Shown here: piece after piece, positions 35,481 to 48,000 of the stretch
Position numbering within the stretch: the stretch's first letter is position 1
Layout of the letters: each line of letters starts with the position of its first letter
Source of the DNA: Mesodorylaimus sp. YZB2_4
Lineage: Eukaryota > Nematoda > Enoplea > Dorylaimida > Dorylaimidae
NCBI GenBank assembly: GCA_030248295.1
Contig: JASANH010000949.1
Coordinates: 1 to 64,000 of the forward strand
Length of the DNA: 64,000 nt
Direction of reading: 5' to 3'
Made by a program: the position numbers and the translations under genes
Notes under the pieces: generated by a model
Seen by the model: only the letters and a program-made list of their open reading frames with translations
Told to the model about the DNA's origin: nothing
Databases searched by the model: none

Positions 35481-36582
35481 ATGGCCATGCTCTGCTTGAC
35501 AGTGCTGTGCATTCTAAACTCTGGCCTGATCTCAGGTAAGTTTTTAATTTTGAGCACCATTTCGCAGTGTCCCATGCCTTTTGTATGTGCATTTCAGGTC
35601 AGATAAATCCTTCAGGTCAAGATAGGAACCCGTGTCATCAGGAAACTAGTCGCTTGCTCGGTGAAGGACGGGCTCCGCCGCCAGGAAGCTTTGTTCCGCA
35701 ATGTACCGAAAGTGGTATGTAATTGTTTTTGCACGAGTATAATGGAGGTGATAAGATCATTGAGCAAGTTTGCCGTGCTGCATTGCACTGCTGCCTATGA
35801 GCACCAGTACCTGCACTTTGACCCTAGTGCAGACGGACAATTTCTATAACTTTGATTTCATCACTGCGGCGTATGCACAGAATTTTAAGGTGCATATTTT
35901 TAAGCAAATGATATAAAAAACTTTTACAAACACCGCAGTGATAACACAAAATGTTCTCAACAACCTACGCATATAAGTCACCGTCATTAGCCTGATCGCT
36001 GTCACAGCGAATTCTGACTGCAGGTCTATTTGTCAAGCCAAAATTCTGGTTCTTTCTGTAGGTTGGTACAACCACAAGCAATGCCATGGGTCGACTGGCT
36101 ACTGTTGGTGCGCCTTCCCACGCACTGGCCAAGAACTGGCTGGTACCAAAGTGCCGCCTAGCTCGAACCGAGCAGTCGTCTGCCCGAGTAGGTTTTTATA
36201 GTCACTCCTTGTTTTCATGACGGAAATGGCAGCAATTTTCTTCTTCAAAGAGTGCTTGGTGGATCAAGCTGGCACCTTACCACCACCACGGCTTGTCGGT
36301 GCATTTGTGCCTGACTGTGACACGGAAGGTAAGGAGTGCTCGTCCTTGCTCGACAGAGTTCTGATCAGACTAACAAATTTTCAAAAATTCTCCCTTGACT
36401 CATTCCAAAAGTGAAAAATAATCAGCAGAACAATATTTTTACGCGCAGGTCATTTCAAACCACTGCAATTTCACGGATCGACTGGCTACCGCTGGTGTGT
36501 CGACCGCACTACTGGCCAAGAGCTGCCTGGTACCAAACTTCCACCCAGTAATCGAACTCGACTGCCATGCGAAGGGAACTGA
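35481..36582 (+). CDS. Secreted protein with two thyroglobulin type-1 domains, gene C (5 exons, 169 aa)
   Basis: Exons: 35481-35535, 35598-35714, 36062-36187, 36251-36328, 36449-36582; all internal joins in phase 1. The signal peptide is [18 protein letters not shown]. Domain 1 has six Cys ([31 protein letters not shown]). Domain 2 keeps Cys 1, 2, 5 and 6 ([32 protein letters not shown]) and lacks 3 and 4. AATAAA lies at 36665. The start N-P-S-G-Q resembles N-P-P-G-Q of gene A, its closest neighbour by sequence. It transcribes towards the inverted copy A'. Confidence 0.9.
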
Positions 36583-37644
36583 TCATACAAGGATAACAAA
36601 TTGATGACGAATCTAGTGGTTAGCGCATGCAAACCTCGTCTTTGGTGGCGCTTTTAAACGAAGCAATAAACTTATGTATCCTGCAGCAAGAATCACAATT
36701 AAGGTGATGGTCACAGCAAGTCTAAAAGCTTTCCAGATTTGAAAACACAATTTGTATCCACAAGTCTGGTGGTAACGGATGAGTCCCATTTTCAAATACA
36801 AATCCAACGCAAGAGCACACCTTATCATCCCAGAGGGCTAGCCGACAGGTAGCCGACAAAATTTTTAAAACACACTGACTGCAGAGTTTCTGACTGAATA
36901 TCTGCTGACTGCTGGGCCGAACCGAAATCTAGAGCTACTCACAAATAGGAAGGATGATTTTGACTATACATATGTAAGGGGGATTGACTGTTCAATAATG
37001 TTAGGCCTGCCTGATTAGCTTAGCTGATATGTTTGTGGAATGGTCTCTTCTGTTTTCTTGTCGTGTTATTGTGTACTGCCAGTGCACTGTTGCTCTGTTG
37101 GGTTGGTGCCTTTTGGCTAATCAGTGTCATGACTGTGCGTGCTCGGTACGGTCAAGTCTATGAGATCGCACATCTGTCAGACGTGCGGTCTTATAGATAG
37201 GTCACACAGTGTGACCTTGAGCAAAGCTGCATGATTGAGACCACATTGGGCGCACATAACCAACGAGAAGGGTATCGAAAGCATACCGTAGCTGCTATTC
37301 TCTAATTGTTTACGCTATAACTTTTAACATCTGTGATAAAAACCGACGTGGAGATTCTCATTCTCATACGTCCTTCATGAGAGGACCTTTATGCTGAATT
37401 TGTAAACTCTTTACCTCGTTTTGAAATTATCTCAAGAACGTAATAATATTCTGTTATCGCCGACATACTTTTTTCGAAAGGGTGGAGGTCCCAGGCACCT
37501 CAAACTTTTATTGATAAACCCGATATATAAGCCTGTGCAAGGAAACACAGTCATGCCAAAGCTAATGCTAGAACTACGTAATGCTTAACTCAACTCAAAT
37601 CACTTTTTATGCTTGACACTGCATCTCATGATCTCAGATCCTTT

Positions 37645-38540
37645 TTACTCGCACGGCAATCGAGGAACTGGCGCGGTTCTGGTGCCTGGCACTTCTCTGC
37701 CACTGCTTTTGTCAACACACCAACGATATCCAGTCGACCCGTGAACTTGCAGTGGTTTGTAATTTCCTGAAACGGAGTCAGGTGAAGAAATCCAGATCTG
37801 CTAGCTGTGGGAAAGCCTTTCTCACCCCGTGCGTCGCATTCTGGAACAAAGGAGCCGACCAGGCCGGGTGGTGGCAGGGCGTTGGCTTGGTCAATCAAGC
37901 ATCCTTTTTTTAAGAAACTTACTAATTTCTAATTAAATTAAATCAGGAAAAGCTCGTACTTGGACAGGACAACGCATTAGACGATGGCGGCGTTCTAGTT
38001 CCGGCCAATTCTTTACCAGTTTGGGGAAACGCGCACCAGCAATATCCGGTCGAGCCATGGCATTGTTTATAGTCGTACCAGCCTAGGCGAGATGAAGTAA
38101 GGTTGGAGAGGAAATTTACAACATGCAGCATGCAATTGAAAAAGTTTGATCACGAGAGCGCTGATAATCTGCAGCACGAAAAAAGCAATTTTTATAAACA
38201 AACAGATGTTCGAAGTTAAGTTTTGTGGACTTCAACTCTTTCTCAAGGCCCATGTTTTTGTGCATACTGTATCCCTTTATCTGCAGGTAATCCATTCTTC
38301 GCTCTGCACTTACCAGTTTTGGTGCACTGTGGTGTAAGGCTACCAGGCGGAAGCGGCCCTTGGCTAGTTAACCTCGCCGTTTCTTGATCGCACGGATTCC
38401 TTTGTTGACCAGGAGGGTTCGCCTGACCTGCAACGAGAGTAAGGCAGGTCACCTGGCGGCTGGCAGCACTGCAGTCACTTTAGCATACCTGCCACAAATG
38501 TGATGAGAACGGCGCAGAAAATAGCAGTGAATGCTTCCAT
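37645..38540 (-). CDS. Secreted protein with two thyroglobulin type-1 domains, gene A' (inverted twin of A)
   Basis: Exons on the minus strand: 38540-38489, 38427-38314, 38082-37960, 37903-37826, 37766-37645. It encodes the same product as gene A as far as I could compare (signal peptide, one six-Cys and one four-Cys type-1 domain, 162 aa). Promoter (TTATAAAGG, inverse, 38626-38634) and poly(A) signal (37507-37512) are also duplicated, so it is probably expressed. It is convergent with gene C. Absence of coding differences points to a recent duplication or continuing conversion between the arms. Confidence 0.9.
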
Positions 38541-38625
38541 TCTTTCTCTGGCAAGAGCAAATGTCGAATGGAAAGTTGTCCCGATACTGAAATGGTGTCA
38601 CTGCCCATCCAAGGCCCGATTTCGA

Positions 38626-38634
38626 CCTTTATAA
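38626..38634 (-). promoter_or_regulatory. TATA box of gene A'
   Basis: Inverse copy of the gene A box, at the same distance from the ATG. Confidence 0.55.
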
Positions 38635-39306
38635 GGACGTAAAAACTGAAACAAACATCGCTAGCAAAACCGGCTACATTCTCTTTGTTCCCAGTTGCCT
38701 AGAGAACATTTTTCCAAGGCCACGATATAAAAACTTATTTTGATCTAATGGCACGTAGTGGGATCAAGTGAAATTGCTGTTCGACACGTCCTCTCAAAAC
38801 CCGACTGTAGTTCGAATGGCAGTGAAAAATGGATGAAAATTGAACTGCGACCTTGTCACGGGTTCGTCAAATAGCAGACATCGAGCCACTGGGACCCTTT
38901 ATGTTTTGAAGTCATAAATAATCGCTAATGGTATTGGATATTTCGAATAACTTGAATCGCGCATGTGAAACCCTGTAAACACTTATTTGCCGCTGTCTAT
39001 TATTCATCTAGTTCCGTCTCTGACTAGTTTCCCTCTATGACTTGTGTGGTTGAAAGATGCCCCCCCCCCGCCCAACTAGTGAGGCTGTCAATTGGGCACG
39101 CGCCACGCTACCTATTCGTGCTCATTGTCAGTCCCATGCTGAAAGACAGACGGCCAGTGCACCATCTTCTAGCTAGGCCAAACTTGAACGCGCGGGTGTT
39201 TTTAGTATAAAATTTCACCAATTTAATCATTTTCTGCTTGAATCTTGATACAAAAGCTGAAACCAGCAGACCAGCAAGCACAATTGCATCGCCTGCACCG
39301 GGACCA

Positions 39307-39459
39307 GGGGCCAGTTTCACAATCAGCAAGGTGGGACATGTTTCACAACAAGGTGGGACATGTCCTGAAGTTAGGGCGATCAAATCGCATTGATGTAATA
39401 TAGGACTTACGGTGTCCTAATAGTTAAGACATGTCCTAGGCGATTGTGAAACTGGCCCC
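39307..39459. mobile_element. MITE with 18-bp terminal inverted repeats
   Basis: It begins GGGGCCAGTTTCACAATC and ends with the exact inverse (39442-39459). It is 153 bp long with no coding capacity, and contains a short internal duplication (AAGGTGGGACATG twice). The inverted duplication supplies a natural empty site: the corresponding point of the left arm, near 30327, continues without it. A diverged relative is at 20010-20140. Confidence 0.8.
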
Positions 39460-39519
39460 ACGACACCAATTGCTTCGCATACAGTATTTGTCCGCATACA
39501 TGATCTAACCTAAAGGCAC

Positions 39520-40710
39520 GGTGGGAAAGCAGTAATTGTAAACCGAGTCTAATATTATGTAATTATCTGAAGCTACCAAGCATCTTGAAATATTTTAGAT
39601 GTGTTTATAATATCCGAATTAACCAAACTTATTAAAATGGCGCGTCGCTTAAAGTTTTTTTCCAGAGCCACTTAAGTTCAAGGAAATGTCAACCATACTG
39701 GATGGGGAGCCATGCGATTGGTCAGATCTTTGTCTTTTGGCCCACAAGCTGTATCAAAAACAGATTCCGCAGCTTCGCTACATTTAGGAGATCATCAACG
39801 AACTAAACGCTTGGCACAACCATACATGTAGCCCTGAATTATTATTATCAATGGTATCAATGCATAAAAAATGATTTAACTCGTAAGATTCTGCGTTGCA
39901 ACTCATCTGCACACGTTGAATTGTGTCCAGCAAGAATGAGACAAGTGAGCGCAGGAGTGCAGGCAGATTACTCTTTTTCGCTGGCAATATCCTGCAAGCC
40001 GCGAAAATTCGCGTACCTGCAGATCCTCCAGGATCGTAGTCCAGTCTCTTTTCGCTAGAAAATACTGTCGAGTGAGCTCTATGCTCTAATGTAGTTGACT
40101 CATTTTTGCAGGACACTGTTGAGTTCCTTGCTTAACAATCCAAATTTGGGTGAAGCTCCCACAAATGCTAATTTGCTGTAACAGCTAGTGAAATGCATTC
40201 TTGTTCATCCTCACCAAATTCACATTTTCGAGGCACATCAAATACGTCAATATGTGAACGTAAACTGATGCTGTTTAGATAATACAGCGCTGTGAATTCA
40301 CGTTTCAATAAAATTTTTGCACTTCACCGCGGTATGATCGCAATTTTCACCCCCCCCCCCCCATCCTTATTGCCGTGTTCTTCCACTACACCCATTCATT
40401 CACGCGAATTTACGCGTGATTGAATAATCCTAACTCAACAAACACAAGCTCCTAACGCCCAGCGTCCAAAGCTAACAATGACTAAACCAGATTTGGCACG
40501 CACAGCCAGGTTGTACAAATACACATGTTTTCAACTATCATCAAGCCTACGCAGATCGTTCAGGCCTTTAGCCTTTTTTTCATGCCTGAACTAAACTTGC
40601 TTCTCGGTGTGAGTTAGACGAACTTTTTGTGTGCTCAATGAGTTCTTTGAGGCGCATCAAGCCATCAGGCCATTTGTCACGCTGTTGGTGAGAGGGTGGG
40701 GTAGTATGTC
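39520..40710. other. Spacer before gene D
   Basis: AT-rich and non-coding. The minus-strand frame at 39784-40116 has no recognisable feature. A run of 13 C lies near 40350. Confidence 0.4.
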
Positions 40711-40716
40711 CGGGCA

Positions 40717-40724
40717 TATAAATA
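40717..40724 (+). promoter_or_regulatory. TATA box of thyroglobulin-domain gene D
   Basis: TATAAATA lies 110 bp upstream of the ATG at 40827. Confidence 0.55.
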
Positions 40725-40826
40725 AGATGGTTTTGGTGTGATCTTCGTCAGGAAAGATTTGGGAATCGTTGCTGTTGGTGTGCTAAGAAATCTCCTCAGT
40801 TCGGATTAAATTTTTGACTTTAGAAG

Positions 40827-41918
40827 ATGAAGTCAGTTTCAAGCGTGGTCGTGTTGTCTTGTTTTCTTGTTGCTGTGGTATCAAGTAAGACGAAAAATAG
40901 TGGCATCTAAAAGTGTTTGACTTATCAATCCTAATCACATTTCAGGTTTGGCCATTCCGGTCGACCAAGTTGGAGGAAAAAATCCTTGCGCTCAAAAACG
41001 GGATGAATTGTCCAATCAACAAGGCGGTGCACCGCCTGGCACCTTCGTGCCGCAATGCACCAAAACCGGTTAGCAGAGCTCTTTTTTCAAATATAGGGCA
41101 CATACAGAGGGAGAATAGGTCACTTCGGTGTGCGGCTTGCTGAGTGATCAACTCACGATCAGACTAGCTCTAACAAGGCTTTACCAAATCTAGTCTCACA
41201 GACCCCTGGGCAGCCCTGCAGCAGCCCTGCAGCAGCCCTACAGCAGCCCTGCAGCAGCCCTGCAGCAGCCCTGCAGCAGCCCTATGGTATGACACACAGG
41301 TGAGCCTACACACTGTAGAAACACGAGCATTTACCTGCCAGAGCCATAAAGCTTGCTATAGTGTCGTTTTGAGTTACTCGATCCGCCACCCACTGGTGGA
41401 TGTGAATTGCAAGAATAAAAAACAAATGGCATATGCTGGCAGACTGCTGACTTATCATTCTGTTTAGGCTGGTATAGCTATCGACAATGCCACGGCTCGA
41501 CAGGTTACTGTTGGTGCGCTTTCCCAGAAACTGGTCAGGAGCTGGCTGGCACTAAAGTCGCGCCAGGTGCTTCGAACAGATTGTTGACTTGCCCAAGTAA
41601 GCCAGCTTTGCAAGGTGATTTCATCATTTGTACTATGCTATTTTTCCACAGGATGCTTGGTCCAACAAGCCGCTTCATTGCCGCCTCCCCTCTTTGTTGG
41701 CGCCTACGTTCCACGATGTGATGCACAAGGTATGGTACTGTTGCTGATGCCAAATATTGATTTGTGATCACCATTTATTTTTTACAGGAAATTATGAGCC
41801 GTTGCAATTCCACGGATCGAGCGGGTATCGTTGGTGCGTCGATCCGGTCAGTGGCAAAGAAGTCAAGGGAACCAAGACTCCTCCTGGTGTGCAACGTCAG
41901 CTGCCGTGTGAAAGCTGA
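40827..41918 (+). CDS. Secreted protein with two thyroglobulin type-1 domains, gene D (5 exons, 172 aa)
   Basis: Exons: 40827-40884, 40946-41068, 41468-41596, 41652-41729, 41788-41918; phase-1 introns as in the other copies, and the sum is a multiple of three. The signal peptide is [19 protein letters not shown]. Domain 1 is complete ([31 protein letters not shown]). Domain 2 lacks Cys 3 and 4 ([32 protein letters not shown]). Domain 2 has RC in place of QC or EC at the second cysteine. Intron 2 holds an 11-bp minisatellite. It is separated from A' by 2.3 kb. Confidence 0.88.
41211..41287 (+). repeat. Minisatellite, 11-bp unit, about 7 copies
   Basis: The unit CAGCCCTGCAG is repeated in tandem, with one copy reading CAGCCCTACAG, in intron 2 of gene D. 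Confidence 0.85.
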
Positions 41919-42017
41919 GATTTTATTGTGTCATAATGACAGCTGCTCGTCTGTGCTTCAGTCCTTTACTTCCTTCTTAATACCAGTTTTTTGAACCAAA
42001 AAAATGAGCATCACGAG

Positions 42018-45000
42018 TCACATCGGCCTTGGTGAATAATTCACAACAATATCATCTTTCTTAGCTACGGTTTTTGCTAGACCGAAAAACCGCCTTTCTA
42101 TTCTTGTGAATAGAATTACAAATTTATTTGATTTCACTTGTAATTGCTTAGATGGTGGAGAATTTCTGACAGCAAAATACAATGCAATCATTTGTGAAAT
42201 TTTCATGAATGCACCTAGAAAGCAAGAGAAGGCAATCTTATGGAGACGTGTAAATTTTGTAATCTTATGAAAAAATTATCGTGTCGCAGTAATCACAAGT
42301 ACAATGGACTTTTCGCTCAAAGCCAATTTGGGAGACGCTTGAGTTTTCGATTGTGGCCCAGTCTAATGGACTGAGCTTACGCCACCCACCCCCTGCTGGC
42401 AAAATTTGCGGAAGCATAATCTACAGAGCAGGGGTCCACACTTCAGGGGACACTTTCGATCAATATGTACATGATCATTATCGAGATCAAGATTTCGTGA
42501 AATCCCAAGGTGGGCTCTGGGGTCCTCTGTCTTGCATACTGGGGTCAAAAATAATAGAGTTCAAAAGTGCAGCTCACATCTCGCATAGAGACTTGCAAGG
42601 AAACATCGAAAAATTGTAATATGCTCCTAGGTGCGAGAGAAAGCTCTGTGCAAAATATTGGAGGCGTCTGGCTAACTGGTCAGCTGTGGTCAGCGTCTAC
42701 ATGAAGCCCTGGAGTTTTGTGTTATAAGGAAGCCGAGCGTTGTGGAAAACATGCAGAATTCTTTTCAAACTCAGTTTTTAGGTTCCAGGCTCTGAGTTTA
42801 CGCCTCCAACATTCTGGCTCAGGGATTTTTCCTGAAACCACCAAAAAATCCAAAAGAATTGAAAAATTTCCCTGTACTCTAAGCGCTGACCACTACTGAC
42901 CAGTAGGCCAGACGACTCTAACATTTTGCACAGAGCTTTCTTTTGGACCCTCGAACATAATACAATTTTTCGTTTCCCAAAGTCAAATAAGCCCTGAGCT
43001 GAAAGGCTCACCTGATCCACAATTCGGATGTGGGGCGCGATAGCATATGCAGCTCTTTTGATGTGTGAAGCTCTTTTGACAAACAGGTCTTATCTATCTT
43101 CTAGATTTACACTTCTGATCGAGTTGACCGATATTTGCACTTTTTGGCACAGTAAAGTTAGTCACTCATCTTAGATGCCATATATTCGAGGGGACACTTA
43201 CAGCTTATATAGAATTGTATATATGCGAAGTCACGTCAGAAATACAGGCGTGTGCAGGAGAATAAGCTTGGCGCACAATTTTTTACTGTCTGCTGTAGGT
43301 GACACCGATTAAAAAGGTATACTTTTATCTGTGGAATATATTTATGTTTAAACCTAAATATCAATATTCGTATCTTATATTACGTAAATGGGTCCTTCTC
43401 TATATTATTTATCTTACAATACTTTGTTTCTAATGTGAACATATTTCAGAGTTCCAGCCAAAATTTCAGCAGCAAATGCAGATATACTTACATAATGCAG
43501 CTAGTGAATAGGCTAATCCATAAGTGTCGTACAATAAGCACGTTGTCTTTTTCGAACAAATCTCTTTCCATAATATGCAGTTATAATCGACTATGCGTCC
43601 AAAAATGGTGGCAGCAGGCAGAACACCTGAGATAGGAAGTCACTCCATGCAATGAGCCTAAAAAACAACAAAGCATGGCCTACGCACCAAATAGATCTAT
43701 GGCAACAATCTGTATGCCCAAGGCCAGCGTGCGCACATTAAACGAGACGCCCCTAAAAAGCGATTTCAAAAAAGTTTTTATTAAAAGATGTGTGACAGAT
43801 TGAGCTTACACGAGGTTCGACTGGGTGATGAGATACCCTGCAGAGCTTCCCACCAGGCTATGAAAAAATGTGCCAATACAGAATATTATCGTTCTCCAGG
43901 ACGAAACGCAAGGCGAATGACATTTGCCGGGTGATATGATCGGGGTGACAGGTGTCATATTGACTTCCTTCTGGCGGTCGAGGCAGGCGCAGTTGAATAA
44001 CGACTGACAAAAAGTAATAAAAGAGTAGAGAAAAGTATATTATCAGGCGCGAATGACTTTACATCTGTTGCATGTGGGTGTGGGCACCCCACGCTGTATT
44101 GAAAGAATATGAGGGTGACACGTTGAACCTTGTATTTTACGTGAAGTACAGTAGGTACAGTGAGCCTGGGGCAAATAATATGCTTTGCCGACACTCTTAT
44201 GACTAATATATATATTATGTCACATGTGAAAATTACTATCCAGTTGCGAACTTGTGCCAGCAATGAGCTCCGACAATTTCTTTACCTTACATCCAGCATG
44301 ACATGGTGAATAATAAGTTACTCCATCCATGCTACAGTGAGGGTCGTAAACACCCTTCGAACAATGGCAATGCGCATTACACGAATGACTCAGGTCCCGA
44401 CCACCCCATGGAAAAAACCTGAATAAACATTGCGTATAAATGTCAAAGGAATCTTGTTTTGTGTTCTTACTGATTGCCCAGATTGTCAAAATCTGTGCGA
44501 TCATACGGCATAGTAATCCCAGCCAATGGATCGCTCGGGCATGGAAACAAGAAAGGGATAGTAAACAAGAAGGCAGCTGATGTTGACATAAATGCCATAA
44601 TGTAAATCCCTCGGATCTGCAGATTTAATCGTGCGGCAATTACACCGCCTAGAACTGTCCCAATTATGCCAGGTATCAATCCGATTGCACCTAAAAAAGC
44701 TAATCCATTTTAGAGGCTAGCAGTAACATTACTACAGTATGCATGCTGCTGATGTACTGCCAGCCGGACCTGTTATCAGATCACTCTTGCAATTCTACTC
44801 GTCATGCCCAGATGCGGCGAGTGAAACCAACACATATGTATATGGGAATATCACTGCATGCACACGGTTGATATACTTCCAGCCGGGCGCTATCAGGTCA
44901 TTCTTGCAATTTTCTGTTCGTTCGTTTACTCGCTTCAGATGCTGCTGATGTTCGTGCTGCCCAGCCGCTTTCCATTCTACTGCATGATAGATCACGTACA

Positions 45001-48000
45001 CGAGCTGATGCTTCAGTTTGTTTTCATAAGGCACGCAGAAACATGCTCTAAATTATTTCCTATGATTGGACCGTACCCTTACAATATGATCATGTGATTA
45101 TTGAAACAAATATAAGCTCGATTCCAAACACACAGAAATGGCCATGCTCACACTCACCTGGCAATACAGCAGCAATTTCTGTCCTAAATCCATATTGACT
45201 TTCGAGAAAGACAGGGAAAAACATGCTGAATCCAACTAATATTATGGCTTCTGTTATTTGTCTTATGGTGCCGAAAATAAAAATTCTTGAGGATAAAATC
45301 GTCTAAAAAATTTTTCATCGATTATTAGAATCGTAAGCTCATTTCTACAATAACTTGCCCTCGCTTTCATTGCCAATGACACATTTTTTATCGACCCACT
45401 TGTTTCTGTGGCTTCATAATTTTCGTCTGCTGTCTCCCTCGAATCAGCTGCTGAAGATCCTGCGTGATCGTCATTCGCATGAGGCTTGCGATTCCTTCCT
45501 GAAAATGTAATGAAGTCATTTTTGTCAGAAAAAGATCACGGTCTGCGCCTCAAATGCTAAATATAAACTCAGGATCAGAATGTGGGTTACCTGTTAAAAA
45601 ATGCTTGGGGAACCCGCTGTAAGGCACAGTAACGAGAATGCCTAAAACGCAGATGAGTAGACCTGGCAGCCACCAAGCGCCGATCCAGTTGGTATCGCCT
45701 AATTTTACATTCAGTCTAAAACATAACGAATTCAAAGGGATAACAAAATCTCTATGTGCTAGCATACTTGGAAGCATCAATTCTATCAAAATCTTCGTTC
45801 AATGTCAGGCAAATTCCGCCTAGAACAATGCCAACGCCGAGGGACAAGCCTTGAACTGCCAGCATGATGCCTGCATATTGCACACACAGTTGGATATAAG
45901 TATTGGAGGGGCTCTCAGGTTGGCTTACTGGTGTAGACCATGGATGCGCCATGGGCCACATTCTCGTGCACATAAGTAAGCATGGTACTGCCATGGGTGA
46001 CCAAGCCGATACTGATAAATACACGGCCCAGGGCGAACAATAACCAAGCCACGTTCTTGTATTCATTTGCCTGTTGACCAATCACACATTCCATTTCGGC
46101 GGGCTTTCCTAAACGGCAATCGCATAAGTCGACAATTCCTTCAGGGCCTTTTTATGGGTTAACTCGACTGAAAGTTTTGACCATGTGAAAGTTTTTGCTG
46201 GCAAAGATGGCTCATGAAAGCCTGTGAGTGTAAGAGTATGATGTACTGTAGGTTTTTGGGGTCTGTTTTTCTCCACCAAGCCACCTCAACTCCAGTATTA
46301 TATGAGCGGAAAACTGTCAGATTTAGCTATAATATACAGACTATTACGATCAGTGGTAAAATGTTGATAAGATTTTGAAAAACACACAAAGTAGAGTAGG
46401 GCAATATATGATACATATAGCCCTTATCTTTTGTCTTAAAAACAAGCTGAAATGATTGAAAGACCCCGCATACAGTATATTACAGCCAAATCTGACAATT
46501 TTCCGCTCATAAAATACTGGACTTGTGGTGGCTAGGTGAAGAAAAACAGATCAAAAAAATTAGATCGTGAGCCCTTGGGCGAAGGTTTCCAGAAAATGGC
46601 CAAAATAACGAAATTACGATAAGTTTTTTTAGATTCCACAAGCAAAAATTTCTTTTTTCCTTCCTCGAGTCTTCTTTACTAAAACTGGAAGATGACGTCC
46701 AACTCTTGGATCAATAGCACCAACCTATCTTATAACACAGGGCGAAATGGTCGATCTGCACATCTCCACAATCGGCCATTAAAATGTAAAATCGTGTTAT
46801 ATGATCATAGGAAAGGCAGGACATGCTATTACCAATAATTATCGAAATCTTTTTCGCGGCTCTCAAATTGCGGCCCAAAAAGTGCACAAAAAACCCCCAA
46901 TACACGATACACGAAAACATTAATGACTGCAATTGAAACATGAGTCGTACAAAAGAAAGACCTATCTTCTAGCGGGCATCGTACAGTTGCAACTTGATGC
47001 TGCAAACAGTTGGACAAACTAAGGAAATACAGAAGTCCTCTATTGCCAACGTGAGCAGCGAGCATGGCGATGGCTTATAGAAAACGAGCTCATCAATACA
47101 ATGAAGGCGCGGAGGGCAGAAATACGCCCTCCGCTAATTTTTCCTTGCGCGAAACGTATTCTCACATTTTTTCCGAGTGTGCTTGAGGTGCACATGTGGA
47201 TCGAATGAAAGATATTCGTTGTCTCGAGAACAGAGACCTAATTCAGTAATATGAACATTTGAATCAGAAAAATCGGGAACTCAGCTGGTTCTCAGTCGAA
47301 GCTGAAGAGTCGTGAAAAAGAAACTGTGCGATTTTGAGCCTGTCATGTAAAATACATAGGATACAGGATCAGAATTTGTGTCAGAGACTTTCCGAAGGCA
47401 CAGAAAATATGATAATGTTAGACAGACTCATAGTTAGGAGTATGCGGGATACAGCATGTACTCGAAATGTCATATCCTCCTGTGAACGATCATTTTACAA
47501 AAAACTCGATGCTCTGCGGCTACCATACCTCTGCACATCGAATCAAGGACAGCGTCTGTGTTGTTGGTGTATTTGTGGAATGCCATGACTTCTACTCGAG
47601 GCGATGCGTAACGAATAATAAATGGCGCCAACCGACCGAATGAGCCGATGACTGAAGTGTAACTTATCCATCTGACCTTGTTGCCTTAAATTAATTTTTT
47701 TCCGTTTTCTTCTAAATTGACGAGGATGTACGAAATGGATTCTGATGTGAGAGACATGACATTTTTGGGGCTGATTTAACTCTCATCAGTACCCTTGAGT
47801 GCTATCTTCATGGCCCTCCATGGTAACCTGGGAAGTCAGTTACATATTCATAGGATCACTCTCTGGTCGAGGCTCTCAGAGCCCCTGTCTACTGTACAGT
47901 TCACTTCTCTGTCAGAGCCCTCGGCCATTATCAATTGCCCTGGCGACTTCGACTTACCGTGCTCGCTGAAATGAGAAATAAAGAAAACGGAGAATAAAGC

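Larger units (their letters stand above)
36850..39520. repeat. Right arm of the large inverted duplication
   Basis: Inverse of 30230-32790. It carries gene A' and is longer than the left arm mainly because of a MITE inserted at 39307-39459, for which the left arm shows the empty site. A few substitutions are visible in the non-coding parts, while the five exons give the same protein. Confidence 0.9.

Noticed and set aside
41211-41287. CRISPR-like array
   Set aside because: The 11-bp units are directly adjacent with no spacers, in an intron of an animal gene; an ordinary minisatellite.
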